A DNA stretch of 64,000 nt from Paraburkholderia acidicola. Its GTDB lineage: Bacteria; Pseudomonadota; Gammaproteobacteria; Burkholderiales; Burkholderiaceae. The notes beneath the pieces were generated by a model. That model searched no databases. It had not been told where the DNA came from and was given only the letters and a program-made list of their open reading frames with translations. The position numbers and the translations under genes were made by a program. This document shows, piece after piece, positions 56,726-64,000 of this stretch. The stretch covers positions 62,001 to 126,000 of the forward strand of contig NZ_MTZV01000001.1 of NCBI RefSeq assembly GCF_002362315.1. The letters are read 5' to 3'. The first letter of the stretch is position 1, and each line of letters opens with the position of its first letter.

Positions 56726-58120
56726 ATGGGTCGACTGATCGTCGTATCGAACCGCGTCGCCACACCGACCGAAACGAAGGGCTCGGCGGGCGGCCTCGCG
56801 GTGGGCGTATTCGGTGCGTTGAAGGATGCCGGCGGGGTCTGGTTCGGCTGGAGCGGCGACGTCGTCAGCGAAACAGTTGCCCACGCCGGTCCGACGCTCG
56901 CCCAGGAAGGTCGCGTGACGTTCGCAACGGTGGGCCTCACGCGCAAGGACTACGATCAGTACTACCGCGGGTTCTCGAACGCAACGCTGTGGCCGGTGTT
57001 CCATTACCGCAACGACCTCGCGCGCTACGAGCGCGACGAATACGCGGGCTACCGGCGCGTGAATGCATGGCTCGCGCACAAGCTGACCAGACTGCTCGAA
57101 CCCGACGACATCATCTGGGTTCACGACTATCACCTGATCCCCTTCGCCGAAGCGCTGCGCGCGGAAGGCGTGACGAACCGCATCGGCTTCTTTCTGCATA
57201 TTCCGTTTCCGGCGCCGCAGATCATCTTCAGCATTCCGCCGCACGAGGAACTGGTGAAGTCGCTGTGCTGCTTCGATCTGCTGGGATTCCAGACCACGAC
57301 CGATCAACTCGCGTTCCACGACTACATCACGCGTCATGCGCGCGGCACGGTGAGCGCCGACGATCGCGTCGAAGCGTTCGGTCGCCACTTGCGTACGGGC
57401 GTCTATCGCATCGGCGTGTTTCCCGATGAAATCGCCGAGCAGGCGCAGCGCTACGAAAGCCGTCAGCATGTGCTCGATCTGAAGCAGAGCCTCGAGGGAC
57501 GCAAGCTGATCATGAGCGTCGACCGGCTCGATTATTCGAAAGGACTGGTGGAGCGCTTCCGGGCTTTCGAGCAGTTGCTCGAGCGCTCGCCCGAGTGGCG
57601 CGGCAATGTCACGCTCGTACAGATCGCACCGCCGACGCGCTCGGACGTCGAAACGTATCAACTGATTCGGCAGGAACTCGAAGGCGAGGCGGGGCGTATC
57701 AACGGACGCTACTCGGGCCTCGACTACACACCGATTCGTTACCTGAACCAGCGTTACGACCGCTGGAAGCTGATGTCGTTGTTTCGCGAATCGCAGATTG
57801 GTTTTGTGACGCCGCTGCACGACGGCATGAATCTCGTCGCGAAGGAATATGTCGCCGCGCAGAACCCCGACGATCCCGGCGTGCTGGTGCTGTCGATTTT
57901 CGCCGGCGCGGCCGCCGAGTTGAGCGGCTCGCTGCTCGTGAATCCACACGATGCGATCGGCATGTGCGAGGCGCTGCAGCAGGCGTTATCGATGCCGCTG
58001 AAAGAGCGTCAGCGCCGTCATCAGGTGAACATGGCGGCACTGCGCAAGAACGATCTCGGTGTGTGGCGCGATTCGTTCCTGCGCGATCTGCGTAGCGTGC
58101 CGGGGGGCGAGGGTCGTTGA
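56726..58120 (+). CDS. otsA: trehalose-6-phosphate synthase
   Basis: A 464-residue GT20 enzyme: N-terminal GRLIVVSNRVATPTETKGSAGGLAVGV (in part SNRV, GGLAVGV), WVHDYHL, FFLHIPFPAPQI, SVDRLDYSKGL and PLHDGMNLVAKEYVAAQ. It makes trehalose-6-phosphate from UDP-glucose and glucose-6-phosphate. AGGAG before the ATG is strong. No otsB phosphatase is adjacent, which is common in this group. Confidence 0.96.
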   Translation: MGRLIVVSNRVATPTETKGSAGGLAVGVFGALKDAGGVWFGWSGDVVSETVAHAGPTLAQEGRVTFATVGLTRKDYDQYYRGFSNATLWPVFHYRNDLARYERDEYAGYRRVNAWLAHKLTRLLEPDDIIWVHDYHLIPFAEALRAEGVTNRIGFFLHIPFPAPQIIFSIPPHEELVKSLCCFDLLGFQTTTDQLAFHDYITRHARGTVSADDRVEAFGRHLRTGVYRIGVFPDEIAEQAQRYESRQHVLDLKQSLEGRKLIMSVDRLDYSKGLVERFRAFEQLLERSPEWRGNVTLVQIAPPTRSDVETYQLIRQELEGEAGRINGRYSGLDYTPIRYLNQRYDRWKLMSLFRESQIGFVTPLHDGMNLVAKEYVAAQNPDDPGVLVLSIFAGAAAELSGSLLVNPHDAIGMCEALQQALSMPLKERQRRHQVNMAALRKNDLGVWRDSFLRDLRSVPGGEGR

Positions 58121-58151
58121 TGCGCGGTGCCACGCTCACGCTAGCCCGAAC

Positions 58152-58505
58152 CTACGATGCTATCCATTCGAGCACGGGTGCGAGCGCCTCATCCGAGTAT
58201 CCGAGATGCCAGTACTGACGGCCAAGAATGACCTCGACATTGCTCCCCACCAGCGACGGCGTCTCCATCACAGCGCCAATCAGAACCTGATCTTCGAGTC
58301 TTTGAGTCGCCCAGACATTCAGGCTGCCGGCTCCGCATAAGAGCTCAATACGCAAGGTCTCCTGGCCAACGTCTTTTGCGTTTTTACCGTTCACCCAGGG
58401 AACGAGCGCGGCTACCTCGGCGTCCTTGAGCAGCGATGCGCAGAGCTGTGCGGCGTGTCGCGGCGCCACTTCGAAGATGCGCAATCGTTTCGTCGTGAAT
58501 TCCAT
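58152..58505 (-). pseudogene. truncated RimJ/RimL-like GNAT acetyltransferase
   Basis: A 117-residue frame beginning MEFTTKRLRIFEVAP, like RimJ-type acetyltransferases, and reaching a glycine/helix segment (GRQYWHLGYSDEALAPVLEWIAS) that corresponds to the acetyl-CoA loop and following helix. The stop then falls about 50 residues before the usual family end (NxxSxxxxxKxGF strand is missing), and no continuation is seen in other frames towards otsA. It is probably a remnant. A GTG eight codons upstream is an alternative start. Confidence 0.55.
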
Positions 58506-58713
58506 CTTGGTCTCGAATTCGTGGGGCACATTTTTTCCAAAGAATAATGATGGTGACTATTTCGCCGCTACGCGTTCAAAACTGCGAAGACCTATTCGCT
58601 TTTGCGAACCTCGGCGGAGAAGCCTGAGTCAGACGGACGTTGTCCGCGTAACGGGCATAATTCCGTTTTCTGAAGCGCCCCGTACTTGCACACATGACAA
58701 TCATGGAAGGTCC

Positions 58714-59877
58714 ATGCTAACGACACTCGCCATTGCCGGTTACCGCTCGCTGCGCGAGCTGATCGTGCCGCTCGGCAAGCTGAATATCGTGACTGGACCG
58801 AACGGTAGCGGCAAATCGAGCGTTTATCGTGCGCTGCGTTTGCTTGCGGTGACTGCACGCGGTGGCGTGATTCCATCGCTGGCCCGCGAGGGTGGTTTGC
58901 AGTCCACGTTGTGGGCCGGCCCCGAGCGCTTCTCGCGTGCGATGCTGGCCGGCGAAGAGCCGGTCACGGGCGTACGCCGTCACGAACCGGTGAGCCTGCG
59001 GCTCGGTTTTGCCGGCGACACCTTCGGCTACGCGATCGATCTCGGGTTGCCGTCTCCTTCGGAATCGCAATTCGCGCTCGACCCGGTGATCAAGCGCGAA
59101 TGCATCTGGAACGGGCCGATGCTGCGTCCGTCTGCGCTGCTGGTCGACCGGCACGGCGCGGTGCTGCGCGCCCGCGATGCAGACGGCGAATGGCAAACCG
59201 TGCCGCAGCCCGTGGCGAGCTTCGATAGCATGATGACGGAGTTCTCCGACCCACGAAGCGCGCCTGAGATGATCGCGGTGCGCGAACAGATCCGCTCGTG
59301 GCGTTTCTACGATCACTTCCGCACCGATGCCGAAGCCCCCGTGCGGCTGCCGCAAATCGGCACGCATACGCCGGTGCTCAGCGACGACGGCACCGATCTT
59401 GCTGCAGCACTACAGACGATCACCGAAATCGGTGAAGCAGCCGCACTCGATGCTGCAATCGACGATGCATTTCCCGGCTCGCGCCTCGAGATCGTCAATC
59501 ATAGCGGCCGCTTCGAAGTGACGATGCGGCAGCATGGGCTATTGCGAGCGCTGAGTGCTGCGGAATTGTCCGACGGGACGCTGCGCTATCTGCTGCTGGT
59601 CGCTGCGCTGCTGACGCCGCGCCCACCGCAATTACTGGTCCTGAACGAACCGGAGACGAGCCTGCATCCAGACCTGTTACCGGCGCTCGCGCGGCTGATC
59701 GCACACGCATCGACGCGGTCGCAGGTACTGGTGGTGTCGCATGCGACGCGGCTGATCGCGGCGCTCGAGCGCGAGGAGGGCAGCCTGTCGGTGATGCTCG
59801 AAAAACAGCTCGGTTCGACGCGGATTGCCAATATCGACGAGTACGATATTCCCGCGTGGAAATGGCCATCCCGCTGA
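58714..59877 (+). CDS. RecF/OLD-like AAA ATPase
   Basis: A 387-residue SMC/RecF-type ATPase: N-terminal GYRSLRELIVPLGKLNIVTGPNGSGKSS (in part; Walker A GPNGSGKSS), signature LSDGTLRYLLL, Walker B LLVLNEPETSLHP, and His in VVSHATRLI. There is no TOPRIM nuclease domain at the C-terminus, unlike OLD proteins. GGAAGG five bases before ATG 58714 fixes the start. It stands alone next to the truncated acetyltransferase. Stand-alone ATPases of this type are uncharacterised or work with nearby effectors, none of which is obvious here. Confidence 0.88.
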   Translation: MLTTLAIAGYRSLRELIVPLGKLNIVTGPNGSGKSSVYRALRLLAVTARGGVIPSLAREGGLQSTLWAGPERFSRAMLAGEEPVTGVRRHEPVSLRLGFAGDTFGYAIDLGLPSPSESQFALDPVIKRECIWNGPMLRPSALLVDRHGAVLRARDADGEWQTVPQPVASFDSMMTEFSDPRSAPEMIAVREQIRSWRFYDHFRTDAEAPVRLPQIGTHTPVLSDDGTDLAAALQTITEIGEAAALDAAIDDAFPGSRLEIVNHSGRFEVTMRQHGLLRALSAAELSDGTLRYLLLVAALLTPRPPQLLVLNEPETSLHPDLLPALARLIAHASTRSQVLVVSHATRLIAALEREEGSLSVMLEKQLGSTRIANIDEYDIPAWKWPSR

Positions 59878-60182
59878 GTGCACATGACACCGCACGCAGT
59901 ACTGAATGGCATATCGGTGCCGTGCCGCGGATGTTTCTCGACTGTAACAGCGCGCAGGAAATGCAAACCGTCGCGCGTTTGCGCGCACAATCGAGAATAA
60001 TCGTCAGGTATGAGGCACAGGCGGGTCTGTCTGGCACGCTTGTCCGCATCGGCCCGCATTGATCGGTTGCCGCCACGCTGGCATACTCTGGCGCCATCGC
60101 TGGCCCCTGGTTGAAGCCTTGGTGCCTGTTGCGCACGAGGCACGCCCCGAACGGGCGGCCATCAGATTCATGGAGACACTCA
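59878..60182 (+). other. 305-bp intergenic region
   Basis: No gene, repeat or clear promoter is seen. It presumably holds the promoter of the glycosyltransferase gene. Confidence 0.5.
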
Positions 60183-61250
60183 ATGAGAATTGCCCAGATC
60201 GCCCCACTGACCGAGTCGGTGCCCCCCAAACTGTATGGCGGTACCGAGCGCGTCGTGTCGTACATCACCGAGGCGCTGGTCGAACTCGGCCATGACGTAA
60301 CGCTGTTCGCCAGCGGCGATTCGGTCACGAGCGCGAAGCTCGAAGCCGTCTGGCCGCGCGCGTTGCGGCTCGACCCCGGCATTCGCGATCGCGTGGCGCC
60401 GCACATGCTGTTGATGGAACTGGTGCGCCGTCAGGCCGACGAGTTCGATGTGCTGCATTTCCACATGGACTACTACTCGTTCTCGGTCTTCAAGCGGCAG
60501 GACACGCCGTTTGTGACGACGCTGCACGGCCGTCTCGATCTGCCCGAGCAGCAACCGGTATTCGATACGTTCAACACCGCGCCGGTGATTTCGATTTCGA
60601 ATGCACAGCGCCATCCGCTGCCGCAGGCGAAATGGCTCACCACGGTCTATCACGGGCTGCCTGAGGCGCTCTATACGCCGCAGCCGGTCGAGCAGAAGTA
60701 CCTCGCGTTCCTTGGCCGTATTTCGCCGGAAAAACGCGTCGATACCGCGATCCGCATTGCGGGCCGTTGCGGTATGCCGATCCGCATCGCCGCGAAGGTC
60801 GACGCCGCCGACCGCGAGTATTTCGAGCGCGATATCAAGCCGTTGCTCGATCTGCCGTACGTCGAATATATCGGTGAAATCGCCGACAACCAGAAGGCCG
60901 AGTTTCTGTCGGGCGCGCACGCGCTGCTGTTTCCGATCGACTGGCCGGAGCCGTTCGGTCTCGTGATGATCGAAGCGATGGCGTGCGGGACACCGGTGAT
61001 CGCCTTCAATCGCGGCTCGGTGCCGGAGGTGCTGGACGACGGCGTATCGGGCTTCATCGTCGAGGATGAGATCGGCGCAGTGGCCGCCGTGAACCGCCTG
61101 CACAAGGTGCCGCGAGCGGGCGTGCGGCAGCGCTTCGAGGAGCGCTTCACGTCGCACCGGATGGCGCAGCAATACGTCGAAGCGTATCAATCGGTGATTC
61201 GCGCGCAGAAGCGTTCGCGGTTCAAGGTGATCGATACGTCGTCGAACTAG
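60183..61250 (+). CDS. GT4 family glycosyltransferase
   Basis: A 355-residue GT-B enzyme: LYGGTERVVSYITEAL (acceptor side glycine loop), LGRISPEKRVDTAIRIA, and the GT4 E-x7-E donor motif in EPFGLVMIEAMACGTPVIAF. It transfers a sugar from a nucleotide sugar to an unknown acceptor. GGAGA about 8 bases upstream fixes the ATG at 60183. It is a single gene, not inside a visible polysaccharide cluster. Confidence 0.92.
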   Translation: MRIAQIAPLTESVPPKLYGGTERVVSYITEALVELGHDVTLFASGDSVTSAKLEAVWPRALRLDPGIRDRVAPHMLLMELVRRQADEFDVLHFHMDYYSFSVFKRQDTPFVTTLHGRLDLPEQQPVFDTFNTAPVISISNAQRHPLPQAKWLTTVYHGLPEALYTPQPVEQKYLAFLGRISPEKRVDTAIRIAGRCGMPIRIAAKVDAADREYFERDIKPLLDLPYVEYIGEIADNQKAEFLSGAHALLFPIDWPEPFGLVMIEAMACGTPVIAFNRGSVPEVLDDGVSGFIVEDEIGAVAAVNRLHKVPRAGVRQRFEERFTSHRMAQQYVEAYQSVIRAQKRSRFKVIDTSSN

Positions 61251-61290
61251 CTGGATCGGCGTGGCGTGCATCCGTGCATCAGGCACGCGC

Positions 61291-61328
61291 ATAAAAAAAC
61301 GGCGTTGCCTTGCGGCAGCGCCGTTTTG
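61291..61328. terminator. bidirectional rho-independent terminator
   Basis: A 9-bp stem (aaaacggcg / cgccgtttt) extended by an inner ttgcc/ggcag pairing, with A and T tracts on its two sides. It serves the glycosyltransferase gene (plus) and the SYLF gene (minus), which converge here. Confidence 0.85.
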
Positions 61329-61395
61329 CCTTGCACCTCCGGTGGAGGGCCGTACTCCGACCATCCGGCCATCCCGCCGCCGGAGCGACAGCGCG

Positions 61396-61983
61396 CTAGA
61401 TGTTCAGACGCGTCACCTTCGTGCCGGCGATCGAGATGTCGCCCATCAGGCCGGCATTGGTCATCACGAAGACTTCGACAGGAGCCGTCGCCGTGGTCGT
61501 GTCGATCGAGCCGTTGGCACCCATCTTCACGAGCGCCACGGAAGCATCGCCGCCAGCTGCCCAGCCGTCGGAATTGCGGAATTTGTCGAGCGAGTCCTGC
61601 GTCATGAACAGAAAGACGATTGCCTTTGACTGCGCACCGGCCTGCAGACCGAACGAGCCCGACGCCGTGCTGTAGTAGCCGACCGTGCTGCCGCCGACGC
61701 GCAGTGAGCCTTCCCCATACTGCCCACCGACGATCAGGCCCGCCTGAATGACCGACGGGAACACGAGGACGCCGCGCGCCTTCGAGACGAGTTCGCGTGA
61801 ACCCGGTACCGTCGAATACAGCTTGGAAATCGTGCCATCGACGCTGGCGTTGATCGAGTCGCGCTTCGACGCATTGGCCGAGGCGGTGGGCGTGCTATTG
61901 GGCGTCGTCGTGCAGCCCGCGAGCGTAAGGCCTCCGAAAGCAAGCGCAGCGGTGGTTTTCAGAATGAAGTTTCGTCTTTGCAT
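61396..61983 (-). CDS. SYLF-domain lipoprotein (YSC84-like)
   Basis: A 195-residue lipoprotein: signal peptide MQRRNFILKTTAALAFGGLT with lipobox LAGC (RR pair also allows Tat export), then the lipid-binding SYLF domain (SKARGVLVFPSVIQAGLIVGGQYGEG, in part; GYYSTASGSFGLQAG; FLFMTQ). SYLF domains bind phosphoinositides or membranes. GGAG seven bases before ATG 61983 fixes the start. Homologues are abundant envelope lipoproteins in Burkholderia. Confidence 0.92.
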   Translation of the reverse strand: MQRRNFILKTTAALAFGGLTLAGCTTTPNSTPTASANASKRDSINASVDGTISKLYSTVPGSRELVSKARGVLVFPSVIQAGLIVGGQYGEGSLRVGGSTVGYYSTASGSFGLQAGAQSKAIVFLFMTQDSLDKFRNSDGWAAGGDASVALVKMGANGSIDTTTATAPVEVFVMTNAGLMGDISIAGTKVTRLNI

Positions 61984-62376
61984 CTTTTTTCTCCATCGTG
62001 GTTCCAGGGCAACCGGATCAGTGATGACGGTTGGCCATTGGGTTATAACACATGAGAACAGTAGCAGCGCGCGTGCCTGACCGACGAAAAGCCTTGTCGC
62101 ACGGGCGTTTGCGGGTAAGCGCACAAGCTAGGCGGCGTAACTTTGACCGATCTGCGGATGGGTCGAAGCGATGCGGCTACCGGCGTTTCGTAGTGATTTC
62201 GCCTGCTATCGCCCCGATTCTGGTGCACTGCTCGTGGCTCGCCGGAACGATCCCGCGGCCGGTTTTTTTTACCGGAAGTGCGCGGTTTATCCGTTCGATG
62301 AAAAGATTCTGAAAGCGTGGTGCGTCGTTCTCGACGTCGGGTTTTCGCAACGTGATCCGGCATCGATTACCGAACT
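61984..62376. other. 393-bp intergenic region
   Basis: It holds the promoter of the SYLF gene near 61990-62060, which is AT-richer. Open frames through the rest have no ribosome sites or family patterns. Nothing else is seen. Confidence 0.5.
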
Positions 62377-62817
62377 TCAATGCGGCGCGCTGCTTTTTAC
62401 AGTGGGTCGGCGCAGTGCGCGGCGAACCCCGGCGATCACCAGGCCGAAGCCGAACAGCACTGCGGCCGGCACGACCCAGTAGCCGACGAACGCGTGCCAC
62501 AGGTAGCCGGCCAGCGTGCTGCGGCGAACCGAATACTCATCGATGGCGTCCTGCTGACGCGCTGCGTTGGCGGCCAGCACGTCGGCCGGGCAGCCCGCGG
62601 CGCGTGCCTCGTCGGGCTTGCCGTGACAGCGCGCGGGTGCGCCTGCGGCGCGTTGCGCATCGGTGAAGTCCCAGGTGGTCAGCGCGTGCTCGAGATCGAC
62701 GGCGTTGTAGGCCATCTCCTCGTGGATCTCGCGGACCGCAACTATCAGTACCGGCACGGCCCAGAACACGATGACGACCAGCCATCGCCTGAACCAGCGG
62801 TTTTGTCTCCATGCCAT
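62377..62817 (-). CDS. small membrane protein with two transmembrane segments
   Basis: A 146-residue protein with membrane segments at about 12-30 and 105-130 and a periplasmic loop with two Cys (RCHGKPDEARAAGC) between them, ending in a basic cytoplasmic tail. GGAGG five bases before the ATG is a strong ribosome site. I recognise no family. Confidence 0.7.
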   Translation of the reverse strand: MAWRQNRWFRRWLVVIVFWAVPVLIVAVREIHEEMAYNAVDLEHALTTWDFTDAQRAAGAPARCHGKPDEARAAGCPADVLAANAARQQDAIDEYSVRRSTLAGYLWHAFVGYWVVPAAVLFGFGLVIAGVRRALRRPTVKSSAPH

Positions 62818-63145
62818 TCTTGCCTCCGTTCAATGCGCGCTCGCATCAACGACAAGACGGCGGCCCTGTGGCGCATGATGTTTTATGTGGGGTGGGCCGT
62901 CTCCGCAGCCATCATAGAAGAAATCCGGCGGCGGCGCGCGTGTCGGGGCTCAGCGGAATGCCGAACAGGCACGATCGATGCTGGTTGGATGGTGTTACGT
63001 GGTGTCTACAGCGACAGCGAAGCGAGCGTTCCGAGGAAAGCGGAACCTGCTGAGGGAGGGGGCGCTACGGAAAAGGCCCGCCAGGCCGGCTGTGTCAAGC
63101 GATGCCGCCGGCCTGGCGGGCCTACAGACAAAATACTGTCGTGGC
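62818..63145. other. 328-bp intergenic region
   Basis: It contains the psiF-like terminator (63074-63123) and the upstream region of the membrane protein gene. No further gene is supported. Confidence 0.5.
63074..63123 (-). terminator. rho-independent terminator of the PsiF-like gene
   Basis: A perfect 17-bp inverted repeat (63074-63090 with 63107-63123, aggcccgccaggccggc) with a 16-base loop, followed by TTTT on the minus strand, 23 bp after the stop. Confidence 0.85.
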
Positions 63146-63442
63146 TCAGCCCTTGTTGCTGAGGCAGGTCTTCATGAACGCCTTGCGGTCGTCGCCTTTC
63201 TTGCCGGTCGCCTGCGTGTTGCACATCTTCATCTTGTCCTGCTGGCTCATCGGACCCGATGCGGCAACGGGTGCGCTCGACAGGCAGCTTTTCATGAATG
63301 CCTTGCGGTCGTCACCCTTCTTGCCGGTCGCCTGCGTGTTGCAGGTGGCCATCTTCGATTGCTGGGCATTCTGGGCAAAGGCCGGCGCGCTGGTCAGCAG
63401 ACCGCCAAGGACGAGGGCAGCGATAGCGGATTGGATTTTCAT
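63146..63442 (-). CDS. exported PsiF-repeat protein
   Basis: A 98-residue secreted protein: signal peptide (MKIQSAIAALVLGGLL..., cleavage AFA-QN) and two PsiF repeats, each with MxxCNTQATGKKGDDRKAF and a second Cys in MK(S/T)CLS. Family members are phosphate-starvation-induced small proteins of unknown function. The two repeats are nearly identical also in DNA. The start is the only ATG before the signal peptide. Confidence 0.9.
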   Translation of the reverse strand: MKIQSAIAALVLGGLLTSAPAFAQNAQQSKMATCNTQATGKKGDDRKAFMKSCLSSAPVAASGPMSQQDKMKMCNTQATGKKGDDRKAFMKTCLSNKG

Positions 63443-63648
63443 TTGACACTCCCACGATATTGAACGTTATTGGTAGTCGTTGCGACGAGGCGTCTCAGTC
63501 ATCCAAAGCCTGGCGCGATGACCATTATGGCAAAGCTGTCTGCCAGAACGGCTAAATAGTTGCATTGGTTGACAGCGGCGAGGCAGGATATTCCCTCAGC
63601 GCGATTGCCCATCCCGTGATTGTTCATCTATAGCCCAGGAGCCCGACC

Positions 63649-63945
63649 ATGCACTATCTGATGTTCTATGACCTCGCCGCCGACTACCTGGAGCGGCGCG
63701 GCGACTACCGCGCGGCGCACCTGCAGCTCGCATGGGCCGCGGCGGAGCGCGGCGAACTGCTGCTTGCCGGGGCGCTGGCCGATCCCGTCGATGGCGCCGT
63801 GTTGCTTTTTAGCGGCGCGTCGCCGGCGGTCGCCGAGGCGTTTGCGAAAGCCGATCCGTATGTGCGCGAGGGGCTCGTCACGCGCTGGCGCGTGCGCCCG
63901 TGGACAACCGTCGTTGGCGAACAGGCGGCGACGCCGGTGCGCTAG
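63649..63945 (+). CDS. YciI family protein
   Basis: A 98-residue ferredoxin-like alpha/beta protein: HYLMFYDLAADYLERRGDYRAAHLQLA (in part YDLAADYLERR and HLQLAW with the conserved His), LLLAGALADP and ADPYVREGLV. The YciI pattern (His/Asp pair, ADPY) is clear. Enzymatic role unknown; relatives include dehalogenase-like and muconolactone-like folds. Confidence 0.92.
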   Translation: MHYLMFYDLAADYLERRGDYRAAHLQLAWAAAERGELLLAGALADPVDGAVLLFSGASPAVAEAFAKADPYVREGLVTRWRVRPWTTVVGEQAATPVR

Positions 63946-64000
63946 CGGGCGATAGGCGGTAACGACTGAGCAAGGGCGTATCGGTGCGATAAAGCGGCGA

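Overview
The window is GC-rich DNA from a betaproteobacterium of the Burkholderiaceae, most like Paraburkholderia/Burkholderia. This rests on the gene order mltG-tmk-holB...tatD, the msrB-yciB-bolA-ppiC block, a fused PurL of about 1,360 residues, and a SYLF lipoprotein of the type common in that group. Species cannot be fixed from the sequence alone.

Bases 1 to about 14,370 are the right-hand end of a trans-AT polyketide gene cluster. The window opens inside a giant synthase gene. Its visible part reads KR(end)-cMT-ACP-ER-KS-DH-KR-ACP-KS*. The last KS has lost the catalytic Cys (Ser) and the first catalytic His (Ala), and the protein ends there with no thioesterase. Behind it follow a SnoaL-like small protein, a MATE exporter, an acyltransferase homologue whose malonate-binding Arg is Gln (a proofreading acyl hydrolase type), an unrecognised 247-residue protein, a divergent Sfp-type phosphopantetheinyl transferase and a short-chain dehydrogenase. 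A FecA-like TonB receptor with a Fur-box-like promoter lies next to the cluster. No true loading AT is in view, so it must be upstream or elsewhere. This part deserves most attention.

Bases 17,000 to 35,500 are core genome: tRNA-Asp(GTC), ppiD, a small lipoprotein, a tesA-like esterase and a LolD/YbbA-like ABC ATPase with overlapping divergent start codons, pgi, nnr, a DadA-like oxidase, purL, then (minus strand) selO, msrB, yciB, bolA and ppiC. Between the convergent purL and ppiC genes lies a 1-kb non-coding repeat element: two inverted arms of about 235 bp, each holding a perfect 32-bp palindrome, around three 95-bp tandem repeats.

Bases 35,600 to 47,900 are a fatty-acid/acyl-CoA catabolism block (acyl-CoA synthetase, FadB/J fusion, thiolase, hot-dog thioesterase, MDR reductase, SDR, HSL-type esterase) interrupted by pncA and a PAS-PAS hybrid histidine kinase. 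Bases 47,900 to 57,000 hold an NRDE protein, ygfZ, the mltG-tmk-holB-GNAT-tatD run, an exported ankyrin protein, a Rap1a/Tai-like protein and an MscS channel. Bases 56,700 to 64,000 hold otsA, a truncated acetyltransferase, an orphan AAA ATPase, a GT4 glycosyltransferase, a SYLF lipoprotein, a small membrane protein, a PsiF-repeat protein and a YciI-like protein.
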